64,000 bases of DNA, from positions 23,117,493-23,181,492 of the forward strand of contig NC_084668.1 of the NCBI RefSeq assembly GCF_028389875.1. The letters are read 5' to 3'. This DNA comes from Rhea pennata (lineage: Eukaryota > Chordata > Aves > Rheiformes > Rheidae). A program made the translations under genes and the position numbers. The notes beneath the pieces are model-generated. The model did not search any database. It saw only the letters and a list, made by a program, of their open reading frames with translations, and had not been told where the DNA came from. Position 1 is the stretch's first letter; each line of letters opens with the position of its first letter. Of this stretch, positions 12,277 through 25,490 are shown piece by piece.

Positions 12277-12592
12277 CTGGAGTCACAGGGATGGTGCCTG
12301 GAAATGACTTCTGGTCCAGCCTCCTACCTGAAGCAGGATGACTGCCCCTAGGCCAGCTCTAGTTTTGTTTGGCTGCATCCTGAAAACTTCCAGGGTTGGA
12401 GATTGCAGCCTGCGGGGTAACTTGTTTCAGCATTAACCCATTCCAGGTTCCCCAGCGTAACCTCCCGCTGAAGATTTTCTTTTTTCCCCCGAATATCCTG
12501 CCCGACTCTCCCAAGCCTCAACTTGCAGCTGTTGCCTCATGTTTCACCCTTTGCTCTGAAGAGAAGAGTTTGGCCCCATCACCTGCATGACT
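12277..12592 (-). mobile_element. CR1 retroposon 3' fragment (minus strand)
   Basis: Read on the plus strand, this is the reverse complement of an avian-type CR1 3' end. It opens with a gagtcacagggatggt block and a tggaaatgacttctggtcc block, continues with the gaagcagg and ccagggttggagat segments, and ends with a cctcaacttgcagctgttgcctc segment followed by agaagag. The order and spacing agree with a 5'-truncated copy of about 310 bp, the usual state of bird CR1 insertions. Divergence is substantial and no target-site duplication is obvious. Confidence 0.8.
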
Positions 12593-14220
12593 GCCCTTGA
12601 GGCAGGTGCAAGCTGCAGTTGGAGCCACCTGCGGCCTCTACTGAAGCCCAGGCTAAATGCATTAGAAGTGACAAAATATTTCATAAGCAAATCTTGTAGT
12701 AGGGTAAATATATACCCTGTGGCACATGCTACTGGAAGATGCAATGGCAACGGGCATGTATTTGAGCTCTTATAAATGGGCATTTGTTTCTGGATGAAAG
12801 GACATTCTCCGTTTCTGTTCATCTGCACCTCACCGTGGCTGTTGAAGCTGATGAATCATGGTAGAATAGCAGCACGATCCATAACACATGAAATTTCCAC
12901 TGGCTGCAGGCCAGTGTTTTGCTTGAACAATTTAATGCTCCACCCTGTAGCAGGATACCCTGCCCAGCGGCAGGTCAGGAAGTGATACACAGATTTGTTT
13001 TTTTGAATAAGAGCCTTCACTGGCATGAAAAAAAAGTATCTGAATCCAACTATGTTTGTGCATCCTCCAGCAGATCTGACATATTCCTGTAAGCTGTTCC
13101 TTTTTTGCTAATTGTTATTTGCAATCCGTTGGCCTAACACGCTACCAGTAGAGATGGAGGAATCGTGGGGAAATGAAGTTAGGGCTGGATCCAGCCTCAG
13201 GATATTAATTCTGAAGAGCCACGCAGAGTTGCACATCTTCACGTTACCGACCTGCAGCGCTGTCAGCGTGCTGTTTATGCCAAAGTACGTTAGCTCAGTA
13301 ATGTTTCGGAGACTCTGGCTAACAAAAGATTTGCTACCTGATTTATATCAAATCACCAGACCTGAAGGAATTTTTTATTCTACTGTAACTCCTAAATACA
13401 ATGAATATTAAAATATTTTGAAGTACTGCACTTATCTCAAGTCACTATGCTGTATTAAAATGCCAAAGAGAATTAAACCCATCTGCAATACGTGGTTCTC
13501 CTAGAAAACTGCCACCGTTTGAAGAAACTCTCTCTGGGATGTGTAAACATGCTGTCTTGGTAAGAGGGGCACTGTCCGTTTCTTCTGCCGCCCCGGCCAG
13601 GAAGCCTCGCGGTGAAGCGTTCGCCCTTTTGTGATCCAGAAGTTAGGATTCTTAATGGGAAATGCTCTTATTGCCAGGACGTGGGAAAAAAATACGCAAT
13701 GCACTTTGAAAAAGTGATTTTGCGTGCAGTTACACAAGAAGGATTTCCTTCAAGAAAAGGCGGGTTTAGGAGGCTGCAGAAGATCCTGGTTTGCGTCCCC
13801 GTAGGCTGACTTCGACAGCGCTGCCTGCGGTAATTGCCACAAAGGCGCAGAAGCCCCAGGCTGCGTATGCCGGGGATCTGTGCGCGAGTTCTCCCGTTTC
13901 TAAGCTGAATCTGGTCCTTGGTGAAGTGTCTGTAAGGCATCGCTGAACCTGCAGTTGAGGAGAGGAGCACGGGTGGTGGTTGGTCAGTGCTAGTCTGTCA
14001 CGGTTCTTGGGGTCTGCGGTTGCGACCTGGGCGTGCGGGTCCACGGCCATCCACGTGACGCTGGTTTTCTTTGGAAAGTGCACTGACTTACGTGCGGGTA
14101 GAAAATTTGACGCGTTCTGTGTTTTTCTTTCGTTATCTAAGATAATTTTTCTTTGCATGTCTGATTTTTAAGGGAGAAATATAATAAAATATTAAGCTTG
14201 GGAATGTAATGGTTCATGCA

Positions 14221-14235
14221 TCTCTCTCTCTCTCT
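14221..14235 (+). repeat. (TC)n microsatellite
   Basis: Seven to eight TC units followed by ata and a short gatagatt stretch. Confidence 0.85.
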
Positions 14236-14628
14236 ATAGGTAGATAGATTTTTTTTTTCAAAATTCTGTGTTTGACTTTACAGATTATTCAGAATCTATT
14301 TAATAATCTGTTGTGTGTTGTTCCAAAAGTCTGGAATAAAATCAGAGATCTGGGTTCTTTTCCCACCATTTCTACTGAACTGCAGATTTCTGACATTGCT
14401 GAGATCTTTTTAATTTCTCCCCCTCTAAAGTAAGAATAACGATACTGATTTCCTTGGCATGGTGGTTTGAGGATAACAAATGGAAAGAACTGTTAATTGA
14501 TGGGTTTTGATCTTCATATTTTGACTTTCAAATGATTTTTACTTGTCACTAAATTAACATCTTCTATTTCTAAATTATAAAACTTTCTTTTCTGAGAATC
14601 ATTTTCACTGGCAGTTCCCCCGCAGACA

Positions 14629-14649
14629 TTTTTTTTTTTTTTTTTTTTT
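14629..14649 (+). repeat. Poly(T) tract (21)
   Basis: Twenty-one T residues in a row. It could be the tail of a minus-strand retroposon, but no body is recognisable to its left. Confidence 0.85.
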
Positions 14650-15039
14650 AATCACAGATTGTGAAGAATATTTTATTTCCTTTTTAGTTTTTTGTTTTGT
14701 ATTTTTTTTTAACATGCCCCTGGTGGGTGCCAGTCAGTGTATGTTTTTCTGTACTCGTGTCTTTATTTAAGGAATAACGCTGGGGAGAGCAGCTGTGGTG
14801 AGTGGTTCTGGCGACTGACTGACTAGCTGAGCACTGATGTCTACAGGAGGAGTTGAGCCCATTTTTGTAAATTTGAAAATGAAAGAAAATTATAAGAGTG
14901 GGGATTTTTGTTTAGTAGTTGAGACAGCTTTTGTCTCTGCGGTGTTAGAAAATGAATTTCCTGCATAGGAGCAATTAGATTTCTTGAATTATCCTCTCAT
15001 CCTGTTCAGTTCAACGTTATACTTGTCGCTTCTGTAACG

Positions 15040-15290
15040 AGCTTTCTCGCTGCAGCCGGGAGTGTGGCAGGCTCCAGGGCCGGGCCGTGCCCGCCGTAGG
15101 AGACGGGTCGGCTCCCGGGAGCCGCTGGAGCCGGGCGCTGGCGCGGGCGGGCTCCGTCCCGGAGCAGCTCGGAGCCGCGCGCCGCGGCCACGCGGGCTCC
15201 CTGGGCAGCCGGCGCGGGGAGCGGAAACCCCGCGAGCAGGAACGGAGACGTCTTGGAGGACGTTTCCCTGCTGTAGGCCGTATCTAACGC
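15040..15290. other. CpG-rich patch without recognisable gene
   Basis: About 250 bp with very high GC and many CpG sites, open in several frames on both strands. The translated frames are Arg/Ala/Gly-rich and resemble no family. Confidence 0.55.
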
Positions 15291-15679
15291 GAACGAAGAA
15301 TGCTGATGCTGCTTGGAAGACTACGCAGAGCAAGCCGGTTCAATTTTACCTGTAGACAGAAGCAACCCAAATTTAGAGCCGTTAATAACTTGTAGCTGGG
15401 TATACAAAGTGAGAGCAAAATGATCCCCAGATCTATTCTCCAGACTTTAGAAGTTTCCTACACAGCTATAAGAGCAGCTCGTGGTCGTTTTCCAGTGTAG
15501 CTGCTTCACAGAAAACCACACGAGAAGTGAAGATGAAGTTAAGGATGTGCCCTGTGCAAATTAAGTTATAACACCTTCAGCAAGGTTTGCACGTCCCAGG
15601 AGAGCAAAATGTCACCGCTGGAAACAGATGCGCCTGGAGGTGTGTGCGCTTACGGGCACTTGTAAGTGGGCCCGTCTTT

Positions 15680-15910
15680 AGCTGGACCCGTTGATGCCTC
15701 TGCGGCGGTGGAGGCTTTGCGGCTCGGAGCGAGACCCAGGCGTCCGTGGAGGAGCGCGGCGCGCGCGGCCGCGGAGGGGAAGGGCTGTCCCGCGGCGGCA
15801 GCCCCCCGGGCGGCGGGCACCGCCGTGACGCCCTCCTCGGCCGGCCAGGCGTTTCGAGGTGAAATCGCTGCCTCGTTCGTGGCTCCCGGGCTTGTACGAG
15901 TAAACGCTTC
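15680..15910. other. CpG-rich patch without recognisable gene
   Basis: About 230 bp, 400 bp to the right of the previous patch. It contains gcgcgcgcggccgcgg. No coding similarity seen. Confidence 0.55.
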
Positions 15911-15959
15911 CGTTCCACCTACTTGTCCGCAGCAAAATCACTTCATTTTAGGCTTTTAA

Positions 15960-18900
15960 AATAAACGTGTTCTGGAATGAGAGCTTACTTAAATAATGAG
16001 GACCCGTGTTGCTCAGCTGCTAAGTAAAGATCAAGCTCCGTTTGGCTGCAAAACACTCTTCAGACACTGCTTAGCAAAACATACATTAATTTTTTTTAAG
16101 GGCATCTGGTGTTTCTGGACACAGTGTTTCCTGCAAGCTCTGAGGGCCAGCTTTTCACTACAGTGTTTTTATTGTCTTTCAAGGCTTGCTAAGCTGCCTT
16201 CTTGCTGTGATTTGTGTCAGCGATGGAAACCAGCGGATGGGAACGAGATATAATCAATCAGTTTTTCCAGCATCCCAAGTCTAGCAGTTGCCTGTCTTAA
16301 CTTATTCCCATCATATATTTCTGAAGGAGTAAGTCCCCACAAGGGACTCTTTCTAAGCAGGTGTTGCCTTTTCAATTTTATCCTTGTTAACTATTAATCC
16401 CTTTTCACTGTTGTTTTTGTGGATAACAATAGGGTACATGTTTTTCCCCCTCAAACTTTTGTTATATGTATGGCCAAGGCAGAAAAAAGGACACTTTTGG
16501 ATTTTTTTTTTAATATGTTGTATGCTCTGTTCTAACTTATTATAAACAAACAACAATCTCTTAAATTCTTCTCCTTGCACATAAGGGGCAATGAAAAAAA
16601 CAAAGATTGAAATCACTTATTCTGTAGGTTGGAACTTAGTGATAGATCCTTGCTAGCAGAAGCAGATTCCTTTCAGTGGTAAGACTGTAGTCTCTTCCCT
16701 TTGCTCTTTTTAAAAAAATTTAGAAAGCAATGGTGAATGAGTGGTATATGAATTAAAATATATGCTGGTAAATAACCTTTAGCAAATTGCATTTAATTTT
16801 TTTTCTATGTGCTTGTGAAAATTAGACTCTAGCTCAAGATATGTCCTGATTTATTTTAGATGTTTATTCCATTTAGTTTAGGAAAGTATAGAAGTCTTAA
16901 AGATTAAAGATGCAGTAAAAACAAACCCATGAAAAAAATGGAAAGGATTACTAGCACCTTTACTAGCCTTCACATACCCTTTCTTTCTTATGTGTAGTTC
17001 CACTTTTATCCTTGAAACTTGCTGAAGTCCAAAAGTTTTGTTTTTCTCCCCCTCCCCCCCCCATTTGAATAGGTGAATAATGCCTGCAAAATCTTCTCTT
17101 GTTTACTGAAGTATTTTTTCCCCAGGAGTATTCACAGAGTCAGGATCAGCAAAGTGCCAGGACTTTTATCAAGGCCAAAGCCTGCACCCAGCCATCCCCT
17201 TCTGATAAAGGGCTTCGTGGAGGCTCGGGTTTCCTCTTTCCTGCCCCATGACTCACTGCTCCGCTGACTCCCCTTCCAGCAAGGCCATCCCCAGGCTTCA
17301 TCGTTCGGTGTTGGACTCTGCCTCCTCCTCTCTTCTCCAGCAGCTTTTGGCTTGCTTTGGGTATGGGTTTCCAGTTTGTCTCTCTACAACTTTCTACAAC
17401 GCATGTGTTCTGTCACTCGAGATCTCGTTCAGAGCTGGAGATACGTTTTAGTGTCCACATGAACACCAGCGAGCTGGCATTTTTTTTTATCACTGAAGCT
17501 GGAAAGTGAGCCAAGTGGGAAGCTGGCAACACATTTTCTCGTCTTTCCCTGTTTTCTCCTCCCTAATTGCAGGAGGAAAGACTGGGTAGAGAGAGGCAAG
17601 CAAAACCTGAAAATGATTGCCCGATCCTCTAGGGAACATAGCTGCTTTGTCATCGGCTTTACTGAAATATGTCGTTAATCAATATTGTAGAGAAAAGGGT
17701 CCGATTTCATTAACTGGTGGCCCGCGGCGATCTTTGCACTGCTCTGAGGAATGCTGCTAGTAAATACGCAACGCCGCGCGGCTGCCTGCTTTGCTTTCCT
17801 TGCGCTTTCCTTGTGCGTGCGCCTTGGCAAGGCGGTTCGTCCCCTGGCCTCCGCGCTTAGGGAAGGAGGTGCCGTACTGAAGAAGTTGGTAGCTTTCAAA
17901 CAAACTCAGCAAAAACGTTATGGAAGAAAACATAACTGTACAGGGCAGTACTGGCACGGTCTAGTGCATGTTTACCAGCTAGGTATTTTGCTTGTGTTCT
18001 GCAATGAACGCTTTCATTTCCGCAGCCTGCTGATGCTCCAGGGCCAGGAGTTACCCTTGAGACAACCTGCTGTTTTTAACATGCACAGAAAAGCAAGTTG
18101 ACTGACAGCTGCGTAGCTGAGTTCTCCTAACACAGGATGTAGGAGATTGTATTTTGGTCAAAAGTGTGCATCTGGTGAAAATGCCCTCTGTCAGGCCTGG
18201 CTCTTCTGCCTGCCGGGCCTCTCTCAGGACTGCGTCAGTGTAAATGAGCATTAAATGCCTACGGTGTGCCCTGCTAGAGTGCTGTGAAACAGCTCTTGAT
18301 ACAATAAGGATCAGGTGCATAATTATTGCTTTTTATTAGACACAAAAAATGCTGCTAGTTACAAGAAACCAATGTCCTGATTCCTTGAAGTCTGTGGTAA
18401 AATCTTGCTTGACTTTTAGAGGGATTAAGATGTTGCCTCTTGTTTGATAATATCCCCAAGGAAAGCCAGGGCTTGACTGTACCTCTTTCCCTCTTCTCAT
18501 ATTAAGATCTGGCACATGTGATGGAAAATCAACCCTCAACTCAAACTCTTTCCCTGTTTGTAGCAACATATCTTCCTTGAAACAAAGCTCTGGTCTGGGT
18601 TTGACAGTGCTGCAAGAGCCAGCCTCTGCAGCTGTGAATTTTTGCTAATGGTACGTGCCAACATGCAGAACAGGATAGAAAAAACAGTATAATAACATGA
18701 CAGGATGGATGTTCTGTGCAACACCCTTCATTTCAACTGGTTCAGCAGAAACGTGGGCTTTCGCTTTCCCTACTGTTGTGCTCACACATCCATTCTTTTC
18801 GCTGCTTTAAACAAACTCAGATAGTTTTGTATGTCTCTCTGCAAACAGCTGTGTTTGGCTTCTTGCTGTTTGCACTGCGGCTATTTCAGGACCTCGCCGT

Positions 18901-19140
18901 ACTTCTGAAGGATTTACTTGCTTCCTTCGTCTCTGCTCCCCGGCAGAGTGACGCCTCCAGGTTTCAGCTGCAGTTTCAGCTTTGCGCTTTCGCCAGTGCC
19001 GCTCTCCCTGCCGGTTAACGTGCATGGATTGCTGGTGCAGTTCGGAGATGCAGAACGAGCGTTTAAAACCAACTTTTATTTTTGCTGTTCTGATTTGCAC
19101 AAATGTGAAGCCGAGTTGCCTGATTACTTTTGTGGAAAAG
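15960..19140. other. Intergenic, nothing recognised
   Basis: AT-rich to moderate. A mild CpG rise at about 17710-17870. Several short frames without resemblance to known proteins. Confidence 0.45.
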
Positions 19141-19149
19141 GTTGGGGGC

Positions 19150-19700
19150 CAAGTGCTTGAGCTGAATGTCGCTGAGGTCAGTCGAGAGAGGAGAGATCGA
19201 GGCTGCTTGGAGAGGGGAAGACGGAGAAGCGGAAACAACTGCTGCCCTGATGCAGCTTGCTCCCCGGGCCGGCTCCGCGCGCCCGCACGGAGGGGTGGGA
19301 GAGCCTCGCGGCTCCGAGCGGCGCAGAGCTGCGGCCGCCCGCGGAGCCCCCGTACGTCGACTGAAGTCCTGTTCTGTGCCTGTTCGCTCGCGTACAGGAC
19401 GGGGGGGTTTCTGCCGCGTTTCACACGCGCGACGGCTCGCCTGCTCCCGGTCTTTGCGTGATGAAGCTGCTGCCGCGATGCCGCGTTACCTGCGGCAGGC
19501 AGAGCGCTGCCCGCAGCTGGCCGCGCTCCGGGCGTCGCGTGCCGCCCCGCTCGGGTCTCCGGGCTGCCGCCCCGCCGGGACGCGGCTGCGGCTCTCCCGC
19601 ACCGATTTCCAGGAGCGCCGCTGCTCCCGCAGGAAGCTCCGCGGAGCCGCCGCTGGCAGCCCAGGCCGGGCTGGCAGCGTGCCTCGCTCCCCTGAACCCC
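19150..19700. other. Largest upstream CpG-rich island (about 550 bp), no gene recognised
   Basis: CpG-dense from about 19250 to 19640, the longest GC-rich block outside the ITGA6 promoter. Open frames of 201 and 155 codons on the plus strand and 205 on the minus strand overlap. None shows a domain, signal peptide or conserved motif, and mutually overlapping frames are expected at this GC. The island could be a promoter of an unannotated non-coding transcript or a Polycomb-type island. Sequence alone cannot decide. Confidence 0.6.
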
Positions 19701-20183
19701 AGGAGTCGCAGGTTGGGGTTATCTGGCAAACAGATTTTTTCCAGAAACTATGCCGAATGGTGGCTTCGTGATACAAATAGGGAAAAAATCCCTCCAGGAG
19801 GTTGCTGGAAAGTTCTTCCAAAATGTTCCATGTCGCAAAGGAGTTTTATTGCCCGCTCCGGGGCTGTCCCGCACCTCTGGGCTCCGGGAGGCAATTTCTG
19901 TTCCTCGCTTTGGCTCCACGTTTAGGTGTAATGTGCTGACGTGAAGGGCGGGTTTCTGCCTTGCAGAGCTCGGGTGGTGTGTTGGGGCATAGCGGCAGCA
20001 AGGGCAGCCTTTGGCTACCAAAAGCTAAAACGTACTTAGAAGATTGCTTGGCTTTGCTCGCGTGTTATGTGCTACAATAGCTTTTTCCATGAGTGTAACC
20101 TGAAGGGGCTTTCGTACATCACGCCAGCTCCTGTTTTGATTTGCGAGGAATAGAAACATCAGCATGCCTTCTAATTTCCTCTG

Positions 20184-20217
20184 CTCTTCCTTTTTTTTTT
20201 TCTTTCTTTTTTTTTTT
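20184..20217 (+). repeat. Pyrimidine tract (T/C)
   Basis: A near-continuous T run interrupted by single C residues. Confidence 0.75.
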
Positions 20218-20229
20218 AACATGATTAGC

Positions 20230-22410
20230 TTGCTAAGCAGTAAAGGACAGCCAAGGTCATTAGCAACAGCTCCATTCTTTGTCTTGATGTGATAGTTACC
20301 CGCTTTTCCTTCAAACTTCTTAAAAATCCAGTTTGTTTTTTAACTTTAGCGGCTATAAAAACACGTTCAAATTTGCGTTTTTCTTTCTGGTATTGGCCCT
20401 GCGCTGCTCTGGAGCACGTAGAGGCTCGGGGGGCCCTGACTTCTGTACAAGACCGTGTTCTCTCCTGTCCGATGTGTGATGTTGTGCCTTGTGCTCAGAG
20501 AGGAAAACCTGAGGCAAGTTTTTAAGGCGCTCAGAGGGATGGAAGTGACTGGCTCTAACTCTCCCTCAGCCCTGCTGAACAAGGTGAATGAATAATTAGC
20601 TAATGCCAGTATATGAGAAACACGTGGGAAAGGCATGACCCGGGTGAGAACGCCCGTGTGTCTCGACCCTCTCTCCTGTCAAAGAGAACTGAGACTGATC
20701 TGTAATTCCCGTGCAGGTGAGCACCGCTGTGCGCAGGGCACAGCTCCGTGTTGGCTGCATCACAGGAGCAAAGAGGATTTTTTTTTCCCCACCTGCTCTC
20801 TCTCCTCTGCCCCTGCAACTGCATCCTGCTTTTGGAGGGAAAGATTTTGTTTCTAAGCAATTTTTTTCTTTCTGCATATACCTTTTTATTGCTTTTTTCT
20901 TTCACAGGTAAAAAAGTACCTGAAAGATTAGAGGAAAAGGTGCCAGTTAGGGCCTGTCAAATACCTCTTCCATTCTGTCAGATGTTTTATGAACTGAGCT
21001 GTCTATGTGACTGAATTAATTTTTGTTATAAACACAGCAGTTGTGTTTACCTGGGAAATAGTGTGGTTGAAAATGACTCATGTATACTTTACAGAACTAT
21101 TCCACAGTAAACATTTATTCTGCACAAAAAATAAATCCTCAAGGCTATGTTTTTCAACCTCACTTCGATGTCTGGCTAGAATTTCAGACAGAGTGTCTAT
21201 TTCCAAACCAAAACACAGCCCTTTGAGGCTGCTACATTTTTAGAATACTTCTGTCTTGATAACAACAGCCTTGTAATCAAGTGTCTGGACTCTTTGGCAT
21301 GGTCTGTTCTCTGTAAGGTAGAAATTAACACCTCAAAGTCAATTTACTTTTCTCTTCTTTCAAGGCAGATAATGGTTAAAACAATATCAACGTTTCTGAG
21401 GAAAAAATCCATTTTGATGTACTTCAGTTGAGGATTTTCATGGCATTGTATCCTGTGGGATGGAATGACATAATATACACCTTTCCGTATTTGTTTGCAG
21501 TATTCTCACTGTGTAGCATTGCCTGGGTGCTGCAAGTAGAAGGGTTACAGAACTTAGATGCAAGTACACTATGTAACTCATCAGAAAAATACGTAAAAAA
21601 AATATAAACTAGTCTAAATTGAAAGACTTATTTTTATAAACTGATGCCTAGCAGTGTTACGGTTGTCACAAGTAAGGTCTTATTCCAAGTTATGAAAGCA
21701 TATACTGTCTTGCTGAAATATAAATTTCAGCATATACTGAAAACTACTGTGATTGTTGTTAATTTGCTGCTCTTATCGATGCATAACATTGATTTACAGA
21801 GGTCATTTTGTATGCATAGGAACAAAAGCTGGATTCTTAATAACTATTGGTTTGCCTTCCCCCCCGCCCCCATGGCAAATATACCGCAAATTTACTGTGC
21901 TATTTTACTGATGGACAAAAGTAAATGTTTTCCTGGGAAATATATCTTTTCCTGTCCTTGTAGCTGCTGCCCTTTCCTTAATCTCTTTTGACAAATTAAG
22001 GTAACACTCGAGGTTCATTAGACAAGTTATTTATTCTACAAAGCACGAGAGTCGGAACCACGCGAGGCGGCGCCGAACGTCGCTGGCACCTCTCGCCTTG
22101 AACAAGGTCAAGGCGTTTCTGCAGGAGCTCCGACATGATGTTTAAGACTTTTTCGAAAACAGAGATGGGAACCTCCCTAGAAATAGCAATGCAAGTGAGG
22201 AAGAGGCAAACTGGGAAAAATAGAAGTAGGCGTCCATGCATACATACGGCCAGCTGCTGGTTAAACAAAGGTAACTGATGGTGAGTTTTAAGAAGAGCTC
22301 ATGTAGAAGTAATATGCTGCTGGCGTTTCAGGCCTGAGTGCAGAAACAGTGATGCTGTGATAGAAATCTGATGGTCCTTTCACTATATTTCCTTTAGTCT
22401 TTTAAAGTTT
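20230..22410. other. Intergenic, nothing recognised
   Basis: Moderate to low GC with a weak CpG rise near 20400-20660. No transposon or exon recognised. Confidence 0.45.
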
Positions 22411-22419
22411 CCCCCATCT

Positions 22420-22620
22420 GGCAAAGGCCGGGAGGAAGAGTGCCGCAGCGCGAGAGCAGCCGCGGCAGCGGAGGGACGGCGCCGCGCTGCGCGGGGAGGG
22501 GGCCGTCGTCTGAGCGAGCCGCGACCTCCGCAGAGCTGCCCCGGCGCCAGGGCAGCCCTGCCTTCTGCAGGTCTGATCGTCGAGACGCCAGCGAATGTCC
22601 TGCACGAAAACGGGTAGGAG
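22420..22620. other. CpG-rich patch
   Basis: About 200 bp with dense CpG, flanked by AT-rich DNA on both sides. No coding similarity. Confidence 0.5.
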
Positions 22621-24031
22621 GGATTGATCGTTCCTAGTACGTGCTGTGTGCTGCAACTGCTCACGCGAGCTTCTCGGGCGCAAAGCGGGCGCTGTTTGGG
22701 TGCTCCTTGATATTGCAGTTAGTTTCCCCCCACCCCGAATCACCTAGGAAGACATGTCTGAGGTTTTTCTCCTTGCAGTCACGTATCTTTTTTAGTAGAA
22801 CAATTTTCATTCTTTGACATTTTCCATCAGAAAATAAATACTTTAATGGAGCCATATGGATAAAAATATTTTTTGGACTCCTTACATGTTCTCTTCCAAC
22901 AGATGTAAGAGGAAACATTCTCTTTTTTTTTTTTCCTTTGGAGATTTGCTGAATGCAGATATCAGGCAGATATATGATAATGAGTTTCAGTAGTCCAACT
23001 CCAACACTGTTGATGCTTTGGTACAATTAAGTCAGGCCTAATCTTAAAATAGGCCTAAATCCTGAATAAATACAGCATTAGGGTTGCAATCAGTAATTCC
23101 TGCTTTTTGAAAACAGTAATTGAATGCACAAATATTAAAGGCAAACCACATGAGGGCCCAGTACATCGGATTTCTAATCTGCTTAACAGGATCATTTTAT
23201 ATGGATAAATTCAATTAAAAAGATAAATACACTTAGTTTTCTCAGTGGAGGAGCCGTACATACTTTGTATTCACTCTAACCCATAGGATGTAATTTTAAA
23301 CACTGTGGCAGTGATTTGAATTTCTTTTAAGCCTCTCAAAGATTAATTTATTGCATTAATAAGGGCTCTGAAAGATCTGACAAATTTTGCCGTACCAGTT
23401 TGACTTCTCTCTCTCTAGGTGTCTGCCTTCTCTTTCTTCCTCTTCTCTGGCAGGGCAGATGGGAACGTGCGCTTCTGCCTCGTTTCTCCCCTCCGCAGGC
23501 GGCCGTGAGAGCTTTTGCAGCCGACGAAGGGCTGGAGACGTGAGGCTGGTAGTGCCTTAAAGTGGAGCTGCCACTGGTTTCTCTATCTGTCAATGTCCAG
23601 AACCTCTTGGGGAATATTTGCTTATATTGCACATATCTCTTGTAAATGCACTCTGGTTGGATCTGAGCAAAGGGGATAGGAAGATCTCAAAAACCTTTTG
23701 ATTCCCTTGCGCGAAATCAGGGTAGACTCTTGGTTATCTGTCTGATCTGTGCTCACACTCTGCCCTAAACCAGAAGCTAGGTTGCAGTTTCCGTATGATT
23801 ACCCATTTGGCTATAACCTAACAGAGCAGGCTGTGCTGTTAAATCACCAAGACTACAAATACTAATGCACAGAGGAACTGTTTAACACGATGGTATTACT
23901 AGGCTATAGCTTTTTCTGGACTCCTTATTAGGAGTCAGTCAAATGGTATTATACTGCTAGAGGCAGAAGCTGGATCACTTAGTGAAATTTTATAATCAGG
24001 TTGTAACTTATTCCAAAACCAGCACGTGTAC

Positions 24032-24054
24032 TTTTTTTTTCTTTTTTTTTTTTT
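24032..24054 (+). repeat. Poly(T) tract with one C
   Basis: Nine T, one C, then thirteen T. Confidence 0.8.
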
Positions 24055-24807
24055 ACATTATTTTTTGTCACCGTTGAAAATACTGATTATGGATTGTGAT
24101 GGACTAACATGAAGGGTTTCAGATCAAAAAAATCATACAGTTCAGTTTCATTCCTTTGATACTATGCAGAACTTTATATTTTGGTAACTTGGATCCAGAA
24201 AAGTTTGCTGTAAATCTCAGCTTTAATTTTGTGCATGGTTTATAAAGGTCATTGTGCCCAAGGCTCCTTATTTTCCACTTCATCAGCTGCCACTTCCAGG
24301 GCCCAGCTGCGTTTCAGCAGCCACCCCTCAGCGCGATGTGATGCACCCAGTGAATGTGCCCAGTGCGGTCTGAGAGAAGCCCTGATCTTTTTACGGCTAA
24401 GGACAATGATTCGAGTGTTTGAAATTATCTGAATGCTCTGCATATCAATTCAGCATTGTTGTAATGCCTGAGTCTTTCTAAATGCGAAATTAGTAGATTT
24501 AGGACCCAGAGGTCCCCTGGAGTGTCCCCATAGATAGACTGTAGGTCTCAATAGCATGAGACAACCTAATTTCCATAGCCATTGAAGGCAGTGAATGCGC
24601 AGTAGGCACTGGATCACTAATGCTCAATTCCAAGGAATCCATTCCCTAAGTGCCTGCCTTCACCGGCATGTGCAGTTTTTATCTGGTTAGTCACGAATTT
24701 GCTTTATAACCATTGTGACAATATTGCTATTAACAGGATCTGCAAAGCTGTGAAAAATATGTCAGCAATTGTAAAATGTATTTATGCAGATGTCTAGTTC
24801 TTGCCTC

Positions 24808-24824
24808 TTTTTTTTTTTTTTTTT
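24808..24824 (+). repeat. Poly(T) tract (17)
   Basis: Seventeen T residues in a row. Confidence 0.85.
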
Positions 24825-25249
24825 CCTTTTAATGTTGAAACTGGCAAAAAAGAAAAACTTGCTGATTCTGGTTTGGATTGTCATGCATATGACTCCTACA
24901 TTGCTCTTACCCCCACCTCCCCTTACGGGATGGTTCGAGTCACACTGGAGGAGCTCAGATATTAACTGTATGGAGATTTTTCTGACGATAGTAGTAGCTA
25001 CAACACTATCTTCAGGCATGAGTTAACTGAGATCCAGTTTTAAGCTGGGGGATAGGCCTCCTTCCGAAAGGCTACTCGGGTTCAGTAAGAGGACTGCAAT
25101 TCAGTATATTTGCCCTCCAGAAATGTTGCTATGTTCTGTATTTATGGTCTAGATTACTCACTTGTTTAACTGGATGTAGCAACCATCTTGCTTTCTTACT
25201 TTAATTGATGTAGAAGTGCATATTTTTGTCTTTTATTAAAAAAAAAGAA

Positions 25250-25490
25250 AAGTTTCGACCCTCCTGGAAAGGCTCTGCATGGGGGGTCCGAGCCTGTCTG
25301 TCCGCTTCCCGGTGGCAGCACGCCCCGGGCTTTGCTCCCGCCGCAGCGCGAGCTCACGTGGCAGCGCGAGGCGGAGGGATGTAGCTTATGTCGAGGGGTT
25401 CCCAAAACGGCGCAGGCCTGAGCTGGAGCGTGGTTGTGCGGGGGCTGGGTGTTCCCCAGTACCCCGAGGGCAGCTGGCTCGGGAGAGGCC
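25250..25490. other. GC-rich, CpG-containing patch
   Basis: About 240 bp, moderately CpG-rich. It contains a CACGTG E-box at about 25355. No gene recognised. Confidence 0.4.

Larger units (their letters stand above)
12595..15030. other. Intergenic, nothing firm
   Basis: GC and CpG rise mildly at about 13560-14060. There are simple repeats at 14221-14235 (TC) and 14629-14649 (T21). No gene recognised. Confidence 0.45.
22640..25240. other. Intergenic, AT-rich
   Basis: A 121-codon minus-strand frame at 22661-23026 has no recognisable domain. Blocks at about 23020-23250 and 24430-24780 look like possible conserved non-coding elements. T-rich tracts lie at 24032-24054 and 24808-24824. Confidence 0.45.

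Noticed and set aside
18807..19771. Overlapping frames of 155-205 codons on both strands at the 19 kb island
   Set aside because: No recognisable motif, mutually exclusive frames, expected from GC content.
22661..23026. 121-codon minus-strand frame
   Set aside because: No domain recognised. It overlaps a block that looks more like non-coding regulatory sequence.
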